Assembly (NCBI GenBank): GCA_964472315.1
Contig: CAYYJS010000005.1
Coordinates: forward strand, 1-64,000
DNA: 64,000 nt
Reading direction: 5' to 3'
Origin: CAYYJS01 sp964472315
GTDB taxonomy: Bacteria; Verrucomicrobiota; Kiritimatiellia; UBA8416
Numbering within the stretch: the stretch's first letter is position 1; the number at the start of each line of letters is the position of its first letter. The notes under the pieces were generated by a model. It searched no databases, had not been told where the DNA came from, and worked only from the letters and a program-made list of their open reading frames with translations. A program made the translations under genes and the position numbers. Shown one piece after another: positions 6,416 to 13,422 of this stretch.

Positions 6416-8531
6416 CATCCGTCCCGGGCAACGGCCGCATCCCGGCGCTTGTGTAGGCGATCCGTACCGGATCGCGACCCGGCCGTTCGAACCGATACGC
6501 GTAGCACGCATCCACACCGGACATGCCACGCCGTTCGCCGCCCCAAACCTCGAGCCCCGTGAACCGCGCGTCGCCCGCCTCGGCCACGAATCGCCGCAGC
6601 GCCGCATAGGCGGGCCGCTCGCGCCAGTCCGACGGATCGCCGTCGTCCACCAACCCGTAGCCGCGTGCCGCAAGCCGCCACCAGAACACGCGCGAGACGA
6701 ACCCGGAGCAGAGAGCGATCAGCAGGTAGCGGATCATGTAGTCCGCGTAGTCGGCTTCGCTCACGCTGGGATCGTTGCGCCGGCCGCCGGGATAGACATG
6801 CGGCGCGCCGACCGGGGAGTGGATGCCGGTCCCGAGCAGCGGCCAGTTCACTTCGGAAACGACGACCCGGCTGCCGCAGCCGCGCGACACGTTCGCAATC
6901 GCCCGCAACAGTGCCGCCTTCTCCAGCGTGGCGAATCGCCCCTGACGGTTTTCAGGCGCCCCCCGCCGGTCCACGTAGAGATGGTGCGATAGCGCATCGA
7001 ACCGGAATCCCGACGGCAACCCCCGCAGGGCCTGCGCCACATAGGTATACTCGAAGTCGATCGCGGCGGGTCCGAGAAACTCGACCTTCGGATACCGTGC
7101 CACGAGCGCCGCAAAGGGCTGCAGCAGCGCCCGGTAGTCGCGTATGGACCAGATCCCCCACTTGACGCGGTTGATGGCATGTCCGATCTCGACGGCTTCG
7201 ACGCACCCGGCGGTCAGGTCCATGACCCGTTCGACGAAACGCGTCCACGCCGCCGGCGCCAACACGGCCTGACGGTCCTGCACCAGCGCGAGCATGACGG
7301 GACGGCCTTCCGCCGCGAGCCCGCGAACGACGCCCGCGAGGAACGCGTGGCGCGCTTCCGGCTCATGGTGGCAGAAGCGCACGAGCACGGGCAGGCCCGC
7401 GCCCAACTTACGCAGCAGCGCCGCTTCGCGCTCCCAAGTGTCCGGATGCGGTTCGACGGCAACCCCGATGCGCCCTCGCATTTCGACCGGCCGGCGAAAC
7501 GCCTCCGGCAGCAACCGTCGGTATTCCCGCCATACCGGCCCGAGCAGCAGCGCGGTCGCCCACGCCGCGCCGAGGTTGCGCCCCAGCGGATAGTGCCGGT
7601 GACGGTCGCGCGCGTCGAGCACGGTCAACGCCTGCCCCGCCCGGTCGTCCCATATCCACAGATCGCGCGCGTGCGGATATGTCGCCCCGGCGTCCCCCGC
7701 CGCGCGCAACCGGCGGGCGCGAAGCGGATGCCGCCAGGCGCGGGTCCATGTGTGCACGGCGAAACGCCGACGGTACCGTCGCTCCCATCGCAGCAGCGTC
7801 GCCGGAGGCGGTTCGGCATCGCCCCAGTACATGGCCAGAAAGACGCGGCGCAGGTCAGACGGCAAGGCGATCCGCGAAAGGTCGCGCGCCCGTTGCGGCA
7901 GGGAGACCGACGGCGGCCTGCGGCTCCGGTTCAGATCGATGAACCGCACGTCGCCCCATTCGCAGGGACCAGTCCGACGCAGCAGGATGTTCTGATTCCC
8001 GAGATCGCGGTGCACGAACCCCGCGTCGTGCATCGCGCGGATAGCACGGGCCACGCACAGCATCAGCGCCATGAGCTTCGCGCCCTGCGACTCCTGCTCG
8101 AAAAGCCGTTTGAGTTCTTGCGTGAAGCTGGAGACATCGTCGATGGCGGCGGCCACGAAATACGACTCGACGAGACACCCGCCGCGCCACCTTTCAAACC
8201 AGGCCAGCGGCGCCGGCGTGCCGACGCCCGCCCGCTCCAGAAACCGGGCGGCCAACCAGGTGCGACGCGCCTTCGAACCGCGGAAGCGGGCGATCGCGTC
8301 GGACAGCGGACCCGCCCGTCCGAACGCCTTCACAACGACGGCGCGCCGGATGTCGTCGCCCACCTCCAAAACCACCCGGACATTGCGATTCCGGCCCGCC
8401 GTCAGCACGCGCGACTCCGGCCGCGTCACCAACGCCGCCATCGCGGCAAGCGCGGCGCGCGCCGCCGGCGTATCGACCGACGGGTCCAGTTCACCGGCAT
8501 ATGGTCCAACCCGCTGCACAAACCTCCTCAC
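6378..8531 (-). CDS. Fusion: LPS-kinase-like domain plus glycoside-hydrolase-like domain
   Basis: 717 residues in two parts. Residues about 45-270 look like a lipopolysaccharide kinase of the InaA/WaaP/RIO-like type: VVVKAF (K68), HRDLGNQNILL (H174, D176, N181) and VRFIDLN (D199, metal site). Residues about 355-717 resemble a (beta/alpha)8 glycoside hydrolase of the GH39/GH-A kind: candidate acid/base Glu in VEIGHAIN (E448) and candidate nucleophile in VVVSEVNW (E560). No signal peptide is seen, so the hydrolase part would be cytosolic unless exported otherwise. The GTG start at 8531 is uncertain, since AGGAGG lies just inside it. Likely role is in surface polysaccharide or lipid A sugar metabolism (inference). 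Confidence 0.78.
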   Translation of the reverse strand: MRRFVQRVGPYAGELDPSVDTPAARAALAAMAALVTRPESRVLTAGRNRNVRVVLEVGDDIRRAVVVKAFGRAGPLSDAIARFRGSKARRTWLAARFLERAGVGTPAPLAWFERWRGGCLVESYFVAAAIDDVSSFTQELKRLFEQESQGAKLMALMLCVARAIRAMHDAGFVHRDLGNQNILLRRTGPCEWGDVRFIDLNRSRRPPSVSLPQRARDLSRIALPSDLRRVFLAMYWGDAEPPPATLLRWERRYRRRFAVHTWTRAWRHPLRARRLRAAGDAGATYPHARDLWIWDDRAGQALTVLDARDRHRHYPLGRNLGAAWATALLLGPVWREYRRLLPEAFRRPVEMRGRIGVAVEPHPDTWEREAALLRKLGAGLPVLVRFCHHEPEARHAFLAGVVRGLAAEGRPVMLALVQDRQAVLAPAAWTRFVERVMDLTAGCVEAVEIGHAINRVKWGIWSIRDYRALLQPFAALVARYPKVEFLGPAAIDFEYTYVAQALRGLPSGFRFDALSHHLYVDRRGAPENRQGRFATLEKAALLRAIANVSRGCGSRVVVSEVNWPLLGTGIHSPVGAPHVYPGGRRNDPSVSEADYADYMIRYLLIALCSGFVSRVFWWRLAARGYGLVDDGDPSDWRERPAYAALRRFVAEAGDARFTGLEVWGGERRGMSGVDACYAYRFERPGRDPVRIAYTSAGMRPLPGTDVTLTGCPVYVPV

Positions 8532-8596
8532 GCACCGATGCGGTTGCGGACACTACGTACAACCACCGCAACAACAAGCAAAGAGAAAAAGAACGG

Positions 8597-8626
8597 TTGA
8601 CCCTGTCGCGCCGTCTTTGCTACCGT
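8597..8626 (+). promoter_or_regulatory. Possible promoter of tRNA-Glu
   Basis: TTGACC (8597-8602), an 18-bp spacer and TACCGT (8621-8626). The -35 is good and the -10 poor. It lies 79 nt before the tRNA. Confidence 0.4.
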
Positions 8627-8705
8627 CTAACCCGCTGTTGACGACTCCGGGAGCGGCCGAAACGCCGTGCCCGCGGTCGGCAACCGGCAATCGACTGGAT
8701 CGGTT

Positions 8706-8780
8706 GCCCCCATCGTCTATCGGTTAGGACATCAGGTTCTCATCCTGGAAAGCGGGGTTCGACTCCCCGTGGGGGTGCCA
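8706..8780 (+). tRNA. tRNA-Glu(CTC)
   Basis: A 75-nt cloverleaf. The acceptor is GCCCCCA/TGGGGGT with discriminator G and encoded CCA (8778-8780). The anticodon loop TTCTCAT gives CTC, reading GAG, and the T arm GGGGTTCGACTCCCC is present. It forms the left border of the toxin-antitoxin island. Confidence 0.95.
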
Positions 8781-8860
8781 ATTTCAGATCAGGTGCCGCA
8801 ATCTCCCTGATCTCCCTTACCGGCCAACGAGTTACGGCGGTTCCAAGTCCACTCCCGCAA

Positions 8861-8946
8861 ATGGACCACGGAGCACACGTAATACACGGAGGGGAGAAAG
8901 ACAGGCGGACCCCTCATCCGTGCTCTCCGTGTAATCCGTGGTTCAT
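8861..8946. repeat. Imperfect inverted repeat of the CCACGGA...ACACGGAG type
   Basis: The left arm (8861-8895) contains ATGGACCACGGA and TACACGGAG. The right arm (8923-8946) is the near reverse complement, CTCTCCGTGTAATCCGTGGT. The arms are about 30 bp apart. No gene is seen in the 298 bp between tRNA-Glu and the PemK-like gene. Its function is unknown. Confidence 0.7.
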
Positions 8947-9078
8947 GATCTCGGCAGTACGAGCTTGCAATAGGGTAACGTTCAGGATCACCTGCGCCGC
9001 GATAACCTTTGTCGAGCGAAGCGAGCCCGTTCCGTTTGCCGGCGTCTGGCGCATCCTGTTGTCCGGTCCTTGTTCGTC

Positions 9079-9411
9079 TCAGTTCTCGTGAAGTTGAAGC
9101 GCCGCTCTCAGCGCCTGATTCAGCAAGACGGTCTTTTCGCGAGGGAGCATGCTCAGGAAGTCGGTCAGCGTTGATTTCGGAATGCTGACGAGTTCGTCGC
9201 AGTGGATACTACAGTCATGCTGCATGCCTTCGCCGGGACCGATCGGCACCTGTGTCGTGAGCCCCTCGTATGCTGTGTACACCGGGGCGCAGATCACCGT
9301 CGAGAACCTGGAATCAATCAGCACTTGTCGGCTGACGACAGCGAACACGCGGAACTTCTTCGGATCGCGCGATGCAGGACGCTTGACTCGATAGAGTTCG
9401 CCGCGCCTCAC
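9079..9411 (-). CDS. PemK/MazF-like toxin (predicted endoribonuclease)
   Basis: 110 residues fitting the PemK/MazF fold. It begins MRRGELYRVKRPAS, has FAVVSRQVLIDSRFSTVICAPVYT in the core, then VPIGPGEGMQHDCSIHCDELVSIPKS, and an L-helix C-terminus. MazF-type toxins cut mRNA at short sequences. It follows the antitoxin gene with a 4-nt ATGA overlap, the usual antitoxin-first order with translational coupling. Target sequence and activity are not predictable. Confidence 0.88.
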   Translation of the reverse strand: MRRGELYRVKRPASRDPKKFRVFAVVSRQVLIDSRFSTVICAPVYTAYEGLTTQVPIGPGEGMQHDCSIHCDELVSIPKSTLTDFLSMLPREKTVLLNQALRAALQLHEN

Positions 9412-9638
9412 AGGGCCACCTGATAGGCCAGCACATCTTCTGCCTCGGCGTTGAGCTCATCGGCGTGCTGGTTGATGATTTCCAAGTCGCGACGATCCGC
9501 TTCGGTTCTGGCGAGGTCGGCGAGGAACACGCACGCAGCGCGTTCGAGGAACGCTGATCGACTCCGGAATTCCGCGTGGTGTCGATCGATGAGACCGAGC
9601 ACCTCACCCGATAGTGTGATGGATGTCTTGACTTTCAT
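9408..9638 (-). CDS. Ribbon-helix-helix-type antitoxin of the PemK-like module
   Basis: 76 residues. The N-terminus KVKTSITLSGEVLGLIDRHH, followed by SRSAFLERA, matches the ribbon-helix-helix DNA-binding pattern (beta strand, helix, turn, helix). The C-terminal half is acidic and probably wraps the toxin. ATG 9638 lies 6 nt after the -10 box and has no SD, so the mRNA is probably leaderless. It likely represses its own promoter. Confidence 0.85.
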   Translation of the reverse strand: MKVKTSITLSGEVLGLIDRHHAEFRSRSAFLERAACVFLADLARTEADRRDLEIINQHADELNAEAEDVLAYQVAL

Positions 9639-9644
9639 ACCACC

Positions 9645-9672
9645 ATTGTACTACCCACCCCACTGGTGTCTA
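9645..9672 (-). promoter_or_regulatory. Promoter of the PemK-like toxin-antitoxin operon
   Basis: On the minus strand TAGACA (9667-9672) and TACAAT (9645-9650) are 16 bp apart, each matching consensus at 5 of 6 positions. Only 6 nt separate the -10 box from the antitoxin ATG. The 225 bp between this antitoxin and the next module (9639-9864) hold nothing else recognisable. Confidence 0.7.
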
Positions 9673-9864
9673 TGTCGATCTTGTGGCCCGACGCCGTACC
9701 TGACCGGCGATGGAAGGGCACCGTCTGTGGCGGCCTCTCAGCGTACGGGTCGAGGTTGTTCGCTCGGTTCTTCTCCTCATCCACTCAATCATCATTGGCA
9801 GTCGGGTAAACTAATAAATGGTGTGTCCCTTCATTGGACTCCCCCGTCCCGCATCGCATCTGCT

Positions 9865-10092
9865 CTATGCCGGTGCCTTCTCCAGTCGGTCGGCGATCCA
9901 GACTTTGATGATGGACTGGCGCGTGACGCCCAGACGCTTCGCCTCCTTGTCCAAGGACCCGATCATCCATTCCGGAAAATCCACATTGACCCGCCGGGGT
10001 TGCTGACCCGGGCGCCGAGCCTTGGAGAGATCGAGCGCCTGCGTAACGTCTTCACCCCGATCAAATCTCGCGTCAAACTCCTTCGCCTTCAT
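9865..10092 (-). CDS. brnA: BrnA-like antitoxin
   Basis: 75 residues. An acidic N-terminus (MKAKEFDARFDRGEDVTQAL) is followed by RRVNVDFPEWMIGSLDKEA and RLGVTRQSIIKVWIADRL. This is the strand plus two-helix ribbon-helix-helix pattern of BrnA/CopG antitoxins. ATG 10092 lies within the 3' end of brnT (20-nt overlap), so translation is coupled. The toxin-first order is normal for brnTA. It should bind the palindrome over the promoter at 10345-10361. Confidence 0.88.
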   Translation of the reverse strand: MKAKEFDARFDRGEDVTQALDLSKARRPGQQPRRVNVDFPEWMIGSLDKEAKRLGVTRQSIIKVWIADRLEKAPA

Positions 10093-10342
10093 ATATCTCA
10101 ACCTCCTTCCGACTTGCTGGCCGCACGGAGATGATTCGCACGTTGTCGCCACGGTACGTGATGACGGCCGCGAACACACGAGTCCCAATCCTCCCGATGA
10201 CCATGAGCCGTGGCTCGTCTTGCGTGCGGGCAGGAATCTCGATCCGATCCGGATCCTCCCACAGCGCTCGAGCGCCGAGGAAGTCAATGCCATGCTTCTC
10301 TTGGTTGCTCACGTTCTTGTGGCGGTCGAACTCGAATCTCAT
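10073..10342 (-). CDS. brnT: BrnT family ribonuclease toxin
   Basis: 89 residues with the BrnT signature: FEFDRHKNVSNQEKHGIDF, then ALWEDPDRIEIPA, VIGRIGTRVFAAVITYRG and RIISVRPASRKEVEIYE (Arg and Glu candidate catalytic region). BrnT is a RelE-fold endoribonuclease. The ATG at 10342 sits 9 nt after the -10 box and has no SD. It is the first gene of a two-gene operon with brnA. Confidence 0.93.
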   Translation of the reverse strand: MRFEFDRHKNVSNQEKHGIDFLGARALWEDPDRIEIPARTQDEPRLMVIGRIGTRVFAAVITYRGDNVRIISVRPASRKEVEIYEGEGV

Positions 10343-10344
10343 TT

Positions 10345-10380
10345 GGTATATAATCTATACCTTTGCCATGCGGATGTCAA
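10345..10380 (-). promoter_or_regulatory. brnTA promoter with overlapping palindromic operator
   Basis: On the minus strand TTGACA (10375-10380), a 17-bp spacer and TAGATT (10352-10357). The 17-bp near-palindrome GGTATAGATTATATACC (10345-10361) covers the -10 box, as expected for autorepression by the BrnA-BrnT complex (operator role inferred). Confidence 0.75.
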
Positions 10381-10396
10381 CCGGAACGCGACGTAA

Positions 10397-10466
10397 AATG
10401 CGAGGTGTGGTGGACGCCCAGCATGGGCGTGAACGTATGGGGTTCAAGTCCCCTACAGGAGGCCAG
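10397..10466. other. Unassigned segment with two consecutive small hairpins
   Basis: CGCCCA-gca-TGGGCG is followed by GGGG-ttcaagt-CCCC. The latter resembles a tRNA T arm, but no acceptor stem or anticodon arm is present. AGGAGG follows at about 10456-10463. It may be a remnant of a tRNA-like or intron-like RNA. No identity is claimed. Confidence 0.35.
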
Positions 10467-10469
10467 TAT

Positions 10470-10595
10470 ATGAAACTGTGCGCCGAAAGTAACGGGCGTC
10501 AAGGGACAGGCCATCTGGGCGGAATTCTGGGCGTCAAGGGACAGGCCATCTGGGCGGAATTCTGCATGAAGGGTGCCCAAAATGACGTGATGTAA
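10470..10595 (+). CDS. Possible 41-residue ORF spanning a tandem repeat
   Basis: ATG at 10470 with a good SD (AGGAGG, about 7 nt upstream), 41 codons and a TAA stop at 10593-10595. The product (MKLCAESNGRQGTGHLGG...) matches nothing I recognise. Its middle is encoded by two copies of a 35-bp repeat read in different frames. It could be a fragment of a mobile element or chance. Only the start context argues for it. Confidence 0.25.
   Translation: MKLCAESNGRQGTGHLGGILGVKGQAIWAEFCMKGAQNDVM
10494..10563. repeat. Tandem 35-bp direct repeat (two copies)
   Basis: Copies at 10494-10528 and 10529-10563 are identical. Each contains AAGGGACAGGCCATCTG (10501-10517 and 10536-10552), which recurs inverted at 10819-10835. 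Confidence 0.95.
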
Positions 10596-10795
10596 TGCGT
10601 TGATGATTGGCGCCTTATGAGCACGAACTGGAGCTGTTTCGACAATTTTCGAAAATTCCTCCCCTCGCCACTTCACGGCCATGTCCCGGCCACCAGTACC
10701 GCCCCAACGGCCGGTGATACCGGAAATCGGAGGAAACAGGCCAGTTCCGGGCACTCCCCCCTTCAAAATCCGAGTCGTTCCCCGCCCCACACACA
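10596..10795. other. Non-coding remainder of the gap between brnT and the PIN toxin
   Basis: I see no gene, RNA or clear signal in these 200 bp. Together with the hairpins and tandem repeat it makes a 453-bp gap that looks like mobile-element debris. Confidence 0.4.
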
Positions 10796-11272
10796 TCAAC
10801 CGCCGCGATCCCCGCGCGCAGATGGCCTGTCCCTTCTCTCGCCCTTGTTCGCTGATGCCCTTGCTTTAACGGCAGAGATCAACTCGGGGGGATCGAATGC
10901 CGTGACTGAAGACTTCTCGAAATCAGTCAGGTTGCGTGTCACGATGGCATCCGCTGAGATCAGGCGAGCCGCTTGCTCAATGACGGCGTCCTCGAAATCA
11001 GAGATATTGCTCCGCAGGGCTTGTTCAAGCACGGGACGGTTCACGGGGGCAATCTCAAACAGGCCAAGGAGCCGTTGGAGTGCTGCGCGTGCTTCCTTCG
11101 ACGGCAGGGCCTGACCGAGAAGGTAGTCGACGGTTGTCACCGTTGTCGCACAGAGGAAGCCTTCGATTCTGGATTCCTCGATGAGCGCGAAGACCTGTGT
11201 GGCCGCATCGGCAAAGGGCCGTCGGTCAAGAAGGACATCGAGCACAACGTTGGTATCGACCAGCACCCTCAC
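10796..11272 (-). CDS. PIN-domain toxin (VapC-like ribonuclease)
   Basis: 158 residues, PIN fold. The metal-binding acids are seen in VLVDTNVVLD (D6), the region EDAVIEQAARLISADAIVTRN, and NLTDF. VapC-like toxins cut tRNA or rRNA with Mg2+. It follows its antitoxin with a 4-nt ATGA overlap. The last residues (RRDRPSARGDRGG) are encoded by an inverted copy of the nearby repeat. The native stop was therefore probably lost and the protein carries a foreign tail. Confidence 0.88.
   Translation of the reverse strand: MRVLVDTNVVLDVLLDRRPFADAATQVFALIEESRIEGFLCATTVTTVDYLLGQALPSKEARAALQRLLGLFEIAPVNRPVLEQALRSNISDFEDAVIEQAARLISADAIVTRNLTDFEKSSVTAFDPPELISAVKARASANKGERRDRPSARGDRGG
10819..10835. repeat. 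Inverted 17-bp copy of the tandem-repeat core, inside the PIN gene 3' end
   Basis: CAGATGGCCTGTCCCTT is the exact reverse complement of the core at 10501-10517 and 10536-10552. It lies within the coding end of the PIN gene. Confidence 0.9.
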
Positions 11273-11505
11273 GAGAACTTCTCGCGCAAGTGTTTCTTGT
11301 AGTCCGATTCGGACACACGGTGGCCCTTCATGACGCCGAGAAGCGAACCAGTCACGGGGGGAAGGTCACCGCCGCGCTTGCATGCCCCCAAGGAGACAAC
11401 GAACTCCCCGAACATCTGCGACACCGATTTGCCGCGTCGTGCGGCGTGCGTCTTCGCCTCCGCCACGAGCACGTCATCCATCCGCAATGTCAGTTTTGTA
11501 TTCAT
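11269..11505 (-). CDS. DUF6364-like antitoxin of the PIN module
   Basis: 78 residues. MNTKLTLRMDDVLVAEAKTHAARRGKSVSQMFGEFV is the ribbon-helix-helix-like segment of DUF6364/CopG-like antitoxins paired with PIN toxins. The C-terminal part (VMKGHRVSESDYKKHLREKF) probably contacts the toxin. The gene precedes and overlaps the toxin by 4 nt. The ATG at 11505 is 7 nt after the -10 box and lacks an SD. Confidence 0.85.
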   Translation of the reverse strand: MNTKLTLRMDDVLVAEAKTHAARRGKSVSQMFGEFVVSLGACKRGGDLPPVTGSLLGVMKGHRVSESDYKKHLREKFS

Positions 11506-11512
11506 GACGTAT

Positions 11513-11541
11513 ACCCTACCTTATGCAGTACGTCGCATCAA
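11513..11541 (-). promoter_or_regulatory. Predicted promoter of the PIN toxin-antitoxin operon
   Basis: On the minus strand TTGATG (11536-11541), a 17-bp spacer and TAGGGT (11513-11518). The start codon follows after 7 nt, implying a leaderless mRNA. The -10 match is moderate. Confidence 0.5.
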
Positions 11542-11640
11542 GTATCTCATGGCGAACAGTATTATTCTGCCTACTCTGGCGGCTTTGCGTTGGCAAGGAA
11601 ATTGGGTGTTCCGTGTTGGATATCGGACATTCAACTGCTT

Positions 11641-11727
11641 TGGTGCCGGGGGCGGGACTCGAACCCGCACAGTATCGCTACCGCCAGATTTTGAGTCTGG
11701 TGCGTCTGCCGATTTCGCCACCCCGGC
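11641..11727 (-). tRNA. tRNA-Leu(CAA)
   Basis: An 87-nt class II tRNA with a long variable arm. Acceptor GCCGGGG/CCCCGGC, discriminator A and encoded CCA (11641-11643). The anticodon loop CTCAAAA gives CAA, reading TTG. It is the right border of the toxin-antitoxin island. Confidence 0.97.
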
Positions 11728-11751
11728 CAAGGAGTCGCAAGCGAGCGATAT

Positions 11752-11780
11752 CGTATAGCACCCGATACCCCGCGAATCAA
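11752..11780 (-). promoter_or_regulatory. Predicted promoter of tRNA-Leu
   Basis: On the minus strand TTGATT (11775-11780), a 17-bp spacer and TATACG (11752-11757), 24 nt before the tRNA. The -35 box overlaps the stop codon of the upstream deacetylase-like gene. Confidence 0.7.
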
Positions 11781-12925
11781 CGCCTAATCCGCGCGTCCCG
11801 TTGCGTATCGGGCGAACCTTCCCGCCCCGCCGCGACCGCCCACAGCACGTTGTACAGCTCGCGCGCCGTCACGTAATGCAGCGCACATCGCGCCTCGTCC
11901 CGGCACCAGGCCGCCATGGCGGCATGAAAGTCGGCCGTCGCCGCGCTCAGCAGCATCCGCCGGTTCGCCGGCACGGTTCCATGCGTGTGGAGTTTGACCA
12001 CCACCAGATCCGGCCGCCCCGCGACAGCGACGCCGATGTCGACCCAGACGCGCAACCGGTCCATCCCAGGCGGGTTGACCCCCGACAGTTCGGCGTTCTC
12101 CAGGCGCGGCAACACCCCCCATTTGCGGCGGCGCCAGTTCGGTCCCAACGGTCCGGGAATCACCATCACGCGTTCGTCCGACGACGCCGTCGCGTCCGCG
12201 GCGATCCCGGCCCGCACCCACGCCAGCCGCTGCACGCCCCGTTCGCCCGGTTGCGGATCGCGTCCGTAAAAGGGCGCGTTGATGACACGTGGTTGCGTCG
12301 GCGACGGGGCCGAGGGAAACGTGAAGTCGGCATAGCAGCCGGTTTCGGCGAGCACCGCCAGCTCCCCGCGTACGCCGCACCAGTCGCCGTCGGGACGGCT
12401 GTCGCACAGACACCAGTTGCCATGCACGAACGCGTAACGCGTCCGTCCGTCCGCATCCCTGCCCAGCAAGCCATGTCGGCCGGCCAGGGCATCGCGGCAC
12501 AAGATCAGCTTCCGGCGCAACCCTTCAGCCGTATCGGCACGATGGTGCAGATGCACCTCGACCTCCCCATGGCCCTCCCGACAGAAGTCCGCGAGGCAGT
12601 CCACGCAGGGGGCGTCGTATTCGTCCCACGGGTAGAAGAACGTGTGCCTTGGCGGACGTCCGTCGGCGTCGCGCAGCGTGCCGAACAGAGCCCGGTAGTC
12701 ACGACACCAGGCATCGACCGCGGCGAGCGCCTCGCGCGGCGCCTGGCCGCCACGCACCGTGCCGTCGGTCGCGATGTCGCGGTGGAGCGGCTCGAAATGG
12801 TCGGCGATGCAGAAGAGCAAGTGCCGCGGGCGCGCGCCACCCGCCGCGCGACGCAGGCGCCCGGCCAGGTATCCCGGCAACCACCGTTCGATGCCACGCC
12901 ACATGCCGATGCCGTTCTCCGTCAC
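11777..12925 (-). CDS. Polysaccharide-deacetylase-like protein
   Basis: 382 residues resembling glycoside hydrolase/deacetylase beta/alpha-barrel proteins seen in polysaccharide clusters. Candidate metal or catalytic residues are in LLFCIADHFEPLH (D and H), EVHLHHRAD, FVHGNWCL and VVKLHTHGT. No signal peptide or membrane segment is seen. It is the last gene of a leftward operon, overlapping the GspM-like gene by 4 nt (ATGA). The exact family is unsure; no substrate is predicted. Confidence 0.6.
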   Translation of the reverse strand: MTENGIGMWRGIERWLPGYLAGRLRRAAGGARPRHLLFCIADHFEPLHRDIATDGTVRGGQAPREALAAVDAWCRDYRALFGTLRDADGRPPRHTFFYPWDEYDAPCVDCLADFCREGHGEVEVHLHHRADTAEGLRRKLILCRDALAGRHGLLGRDADGRTRYAFVHGNWCLCDSRPDGDWCGVRGELAVLAETGCYADFTFPSAPSPTQPRVINAPFYGRDPQPGERGVQRLAWVRAGIAADATASSDERVMVIPGPLGPNWRRRKWGVLPRLENAELSGVNPPGMDRLRVWVDIGVAVAGRPDLVVVKLHTHGTVPANRRMLLSAATADFHAAMAAWCRDEARCALHYVTARELYNVLWAVAAGREGSPDTQRDARIRR

Positions 12926-13422
12926 TCGCGAATACGTTCGACGCGCGTCAATTCGAGAACCACGTCGACGATCCCCGTTCCGCCGGCCTGCGCTTGCAGT
13001 TCGCAGCGCGTCACCCGCAGGGGCGGCAACATGGCCTCGGCCAGTTCGACGAACCGGTAGACCCGCGCCGCGGAAACGTTCCGCACGGAAACCTCAAGGT
13101 CACGGGCCTGCCAGCCGGGCAACAGCGCCCGCGTCGTCTCGCGTACCGCCGGACTGCCGCCGCCGAAGGCCTCCGCCAGTCCCGCCGTGACCGCCGCCGG
13201 TTGTCCTTCGCCGGACTGTCGCCGCAACGCCTCGCGCGCCCGTTCGCCGCCGGCCAACCGCGCCGCGGCGGCATCGAGTTGCACCTGCTGTTCGAGAATC
13301 GCCATGCACCGCGCACGCGTTTCGGCCAGATGCCGTGCAGCCCGCAACGCCAACAGGGCGCCCGCAGAAAGCGCGAGGCAGGCGACCGGAACGGATACGC
13401 GCAACAGGAATCGTCGGTTCAT
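12922..13422 (-). CDS. GspM/PilO-like membrane-anchored assembly protein
   Basis: 166 residues with one N-terminal transmembrane helix (VSVPVACLALSAGALLALRAA, about 9-29). A coiled-coil-prone stretch follows (about 30-70), then a small alpha/beta domain ending VVLELTRVERIRE. This is the layout of GspM/PilO proteins, which pair with GspL/PilN at the inner membrane. ATG 13422 overlaps the stop of the GspL-like gene by 4 nt. The call rests mostly on topology and on the neighbour. Confidence 0.6.
   Translation of the reverse strand: MNRRFLLRVSVPVACLALSAGALLALRAARHLAETRARCMAILEQQVQLDAAAARLAGGERAREALRRQSGEGQPAAVTAGLAEAFGGGSPAVRETTRALLPGWQARDLEVSVRNVSAARVYRFVELAEAMLPPLRVTRCELQAQAGGTGIVDVVLELTRVERIRE

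Noticed and set aside
8861..9091. 76-codon plus-strand frame after tRNA-Glu
   Set aside because: Built on the inverted repeat, no RBS, no similarity.
10397..10466. A tRNA gene suggested by GGGGTTCAAGTCCCC
   Set aside because: Only a T-arm-like hairpin is present; no acceptor stem, D arm or anticodon arm can be folded around it.
10377..10799. 140-codon minus-strand frame across the repeats between brnT and the PIN gene
   Set aside because: Runs through tandem repeats and hairpins, has no SD and no family; treated as chance.
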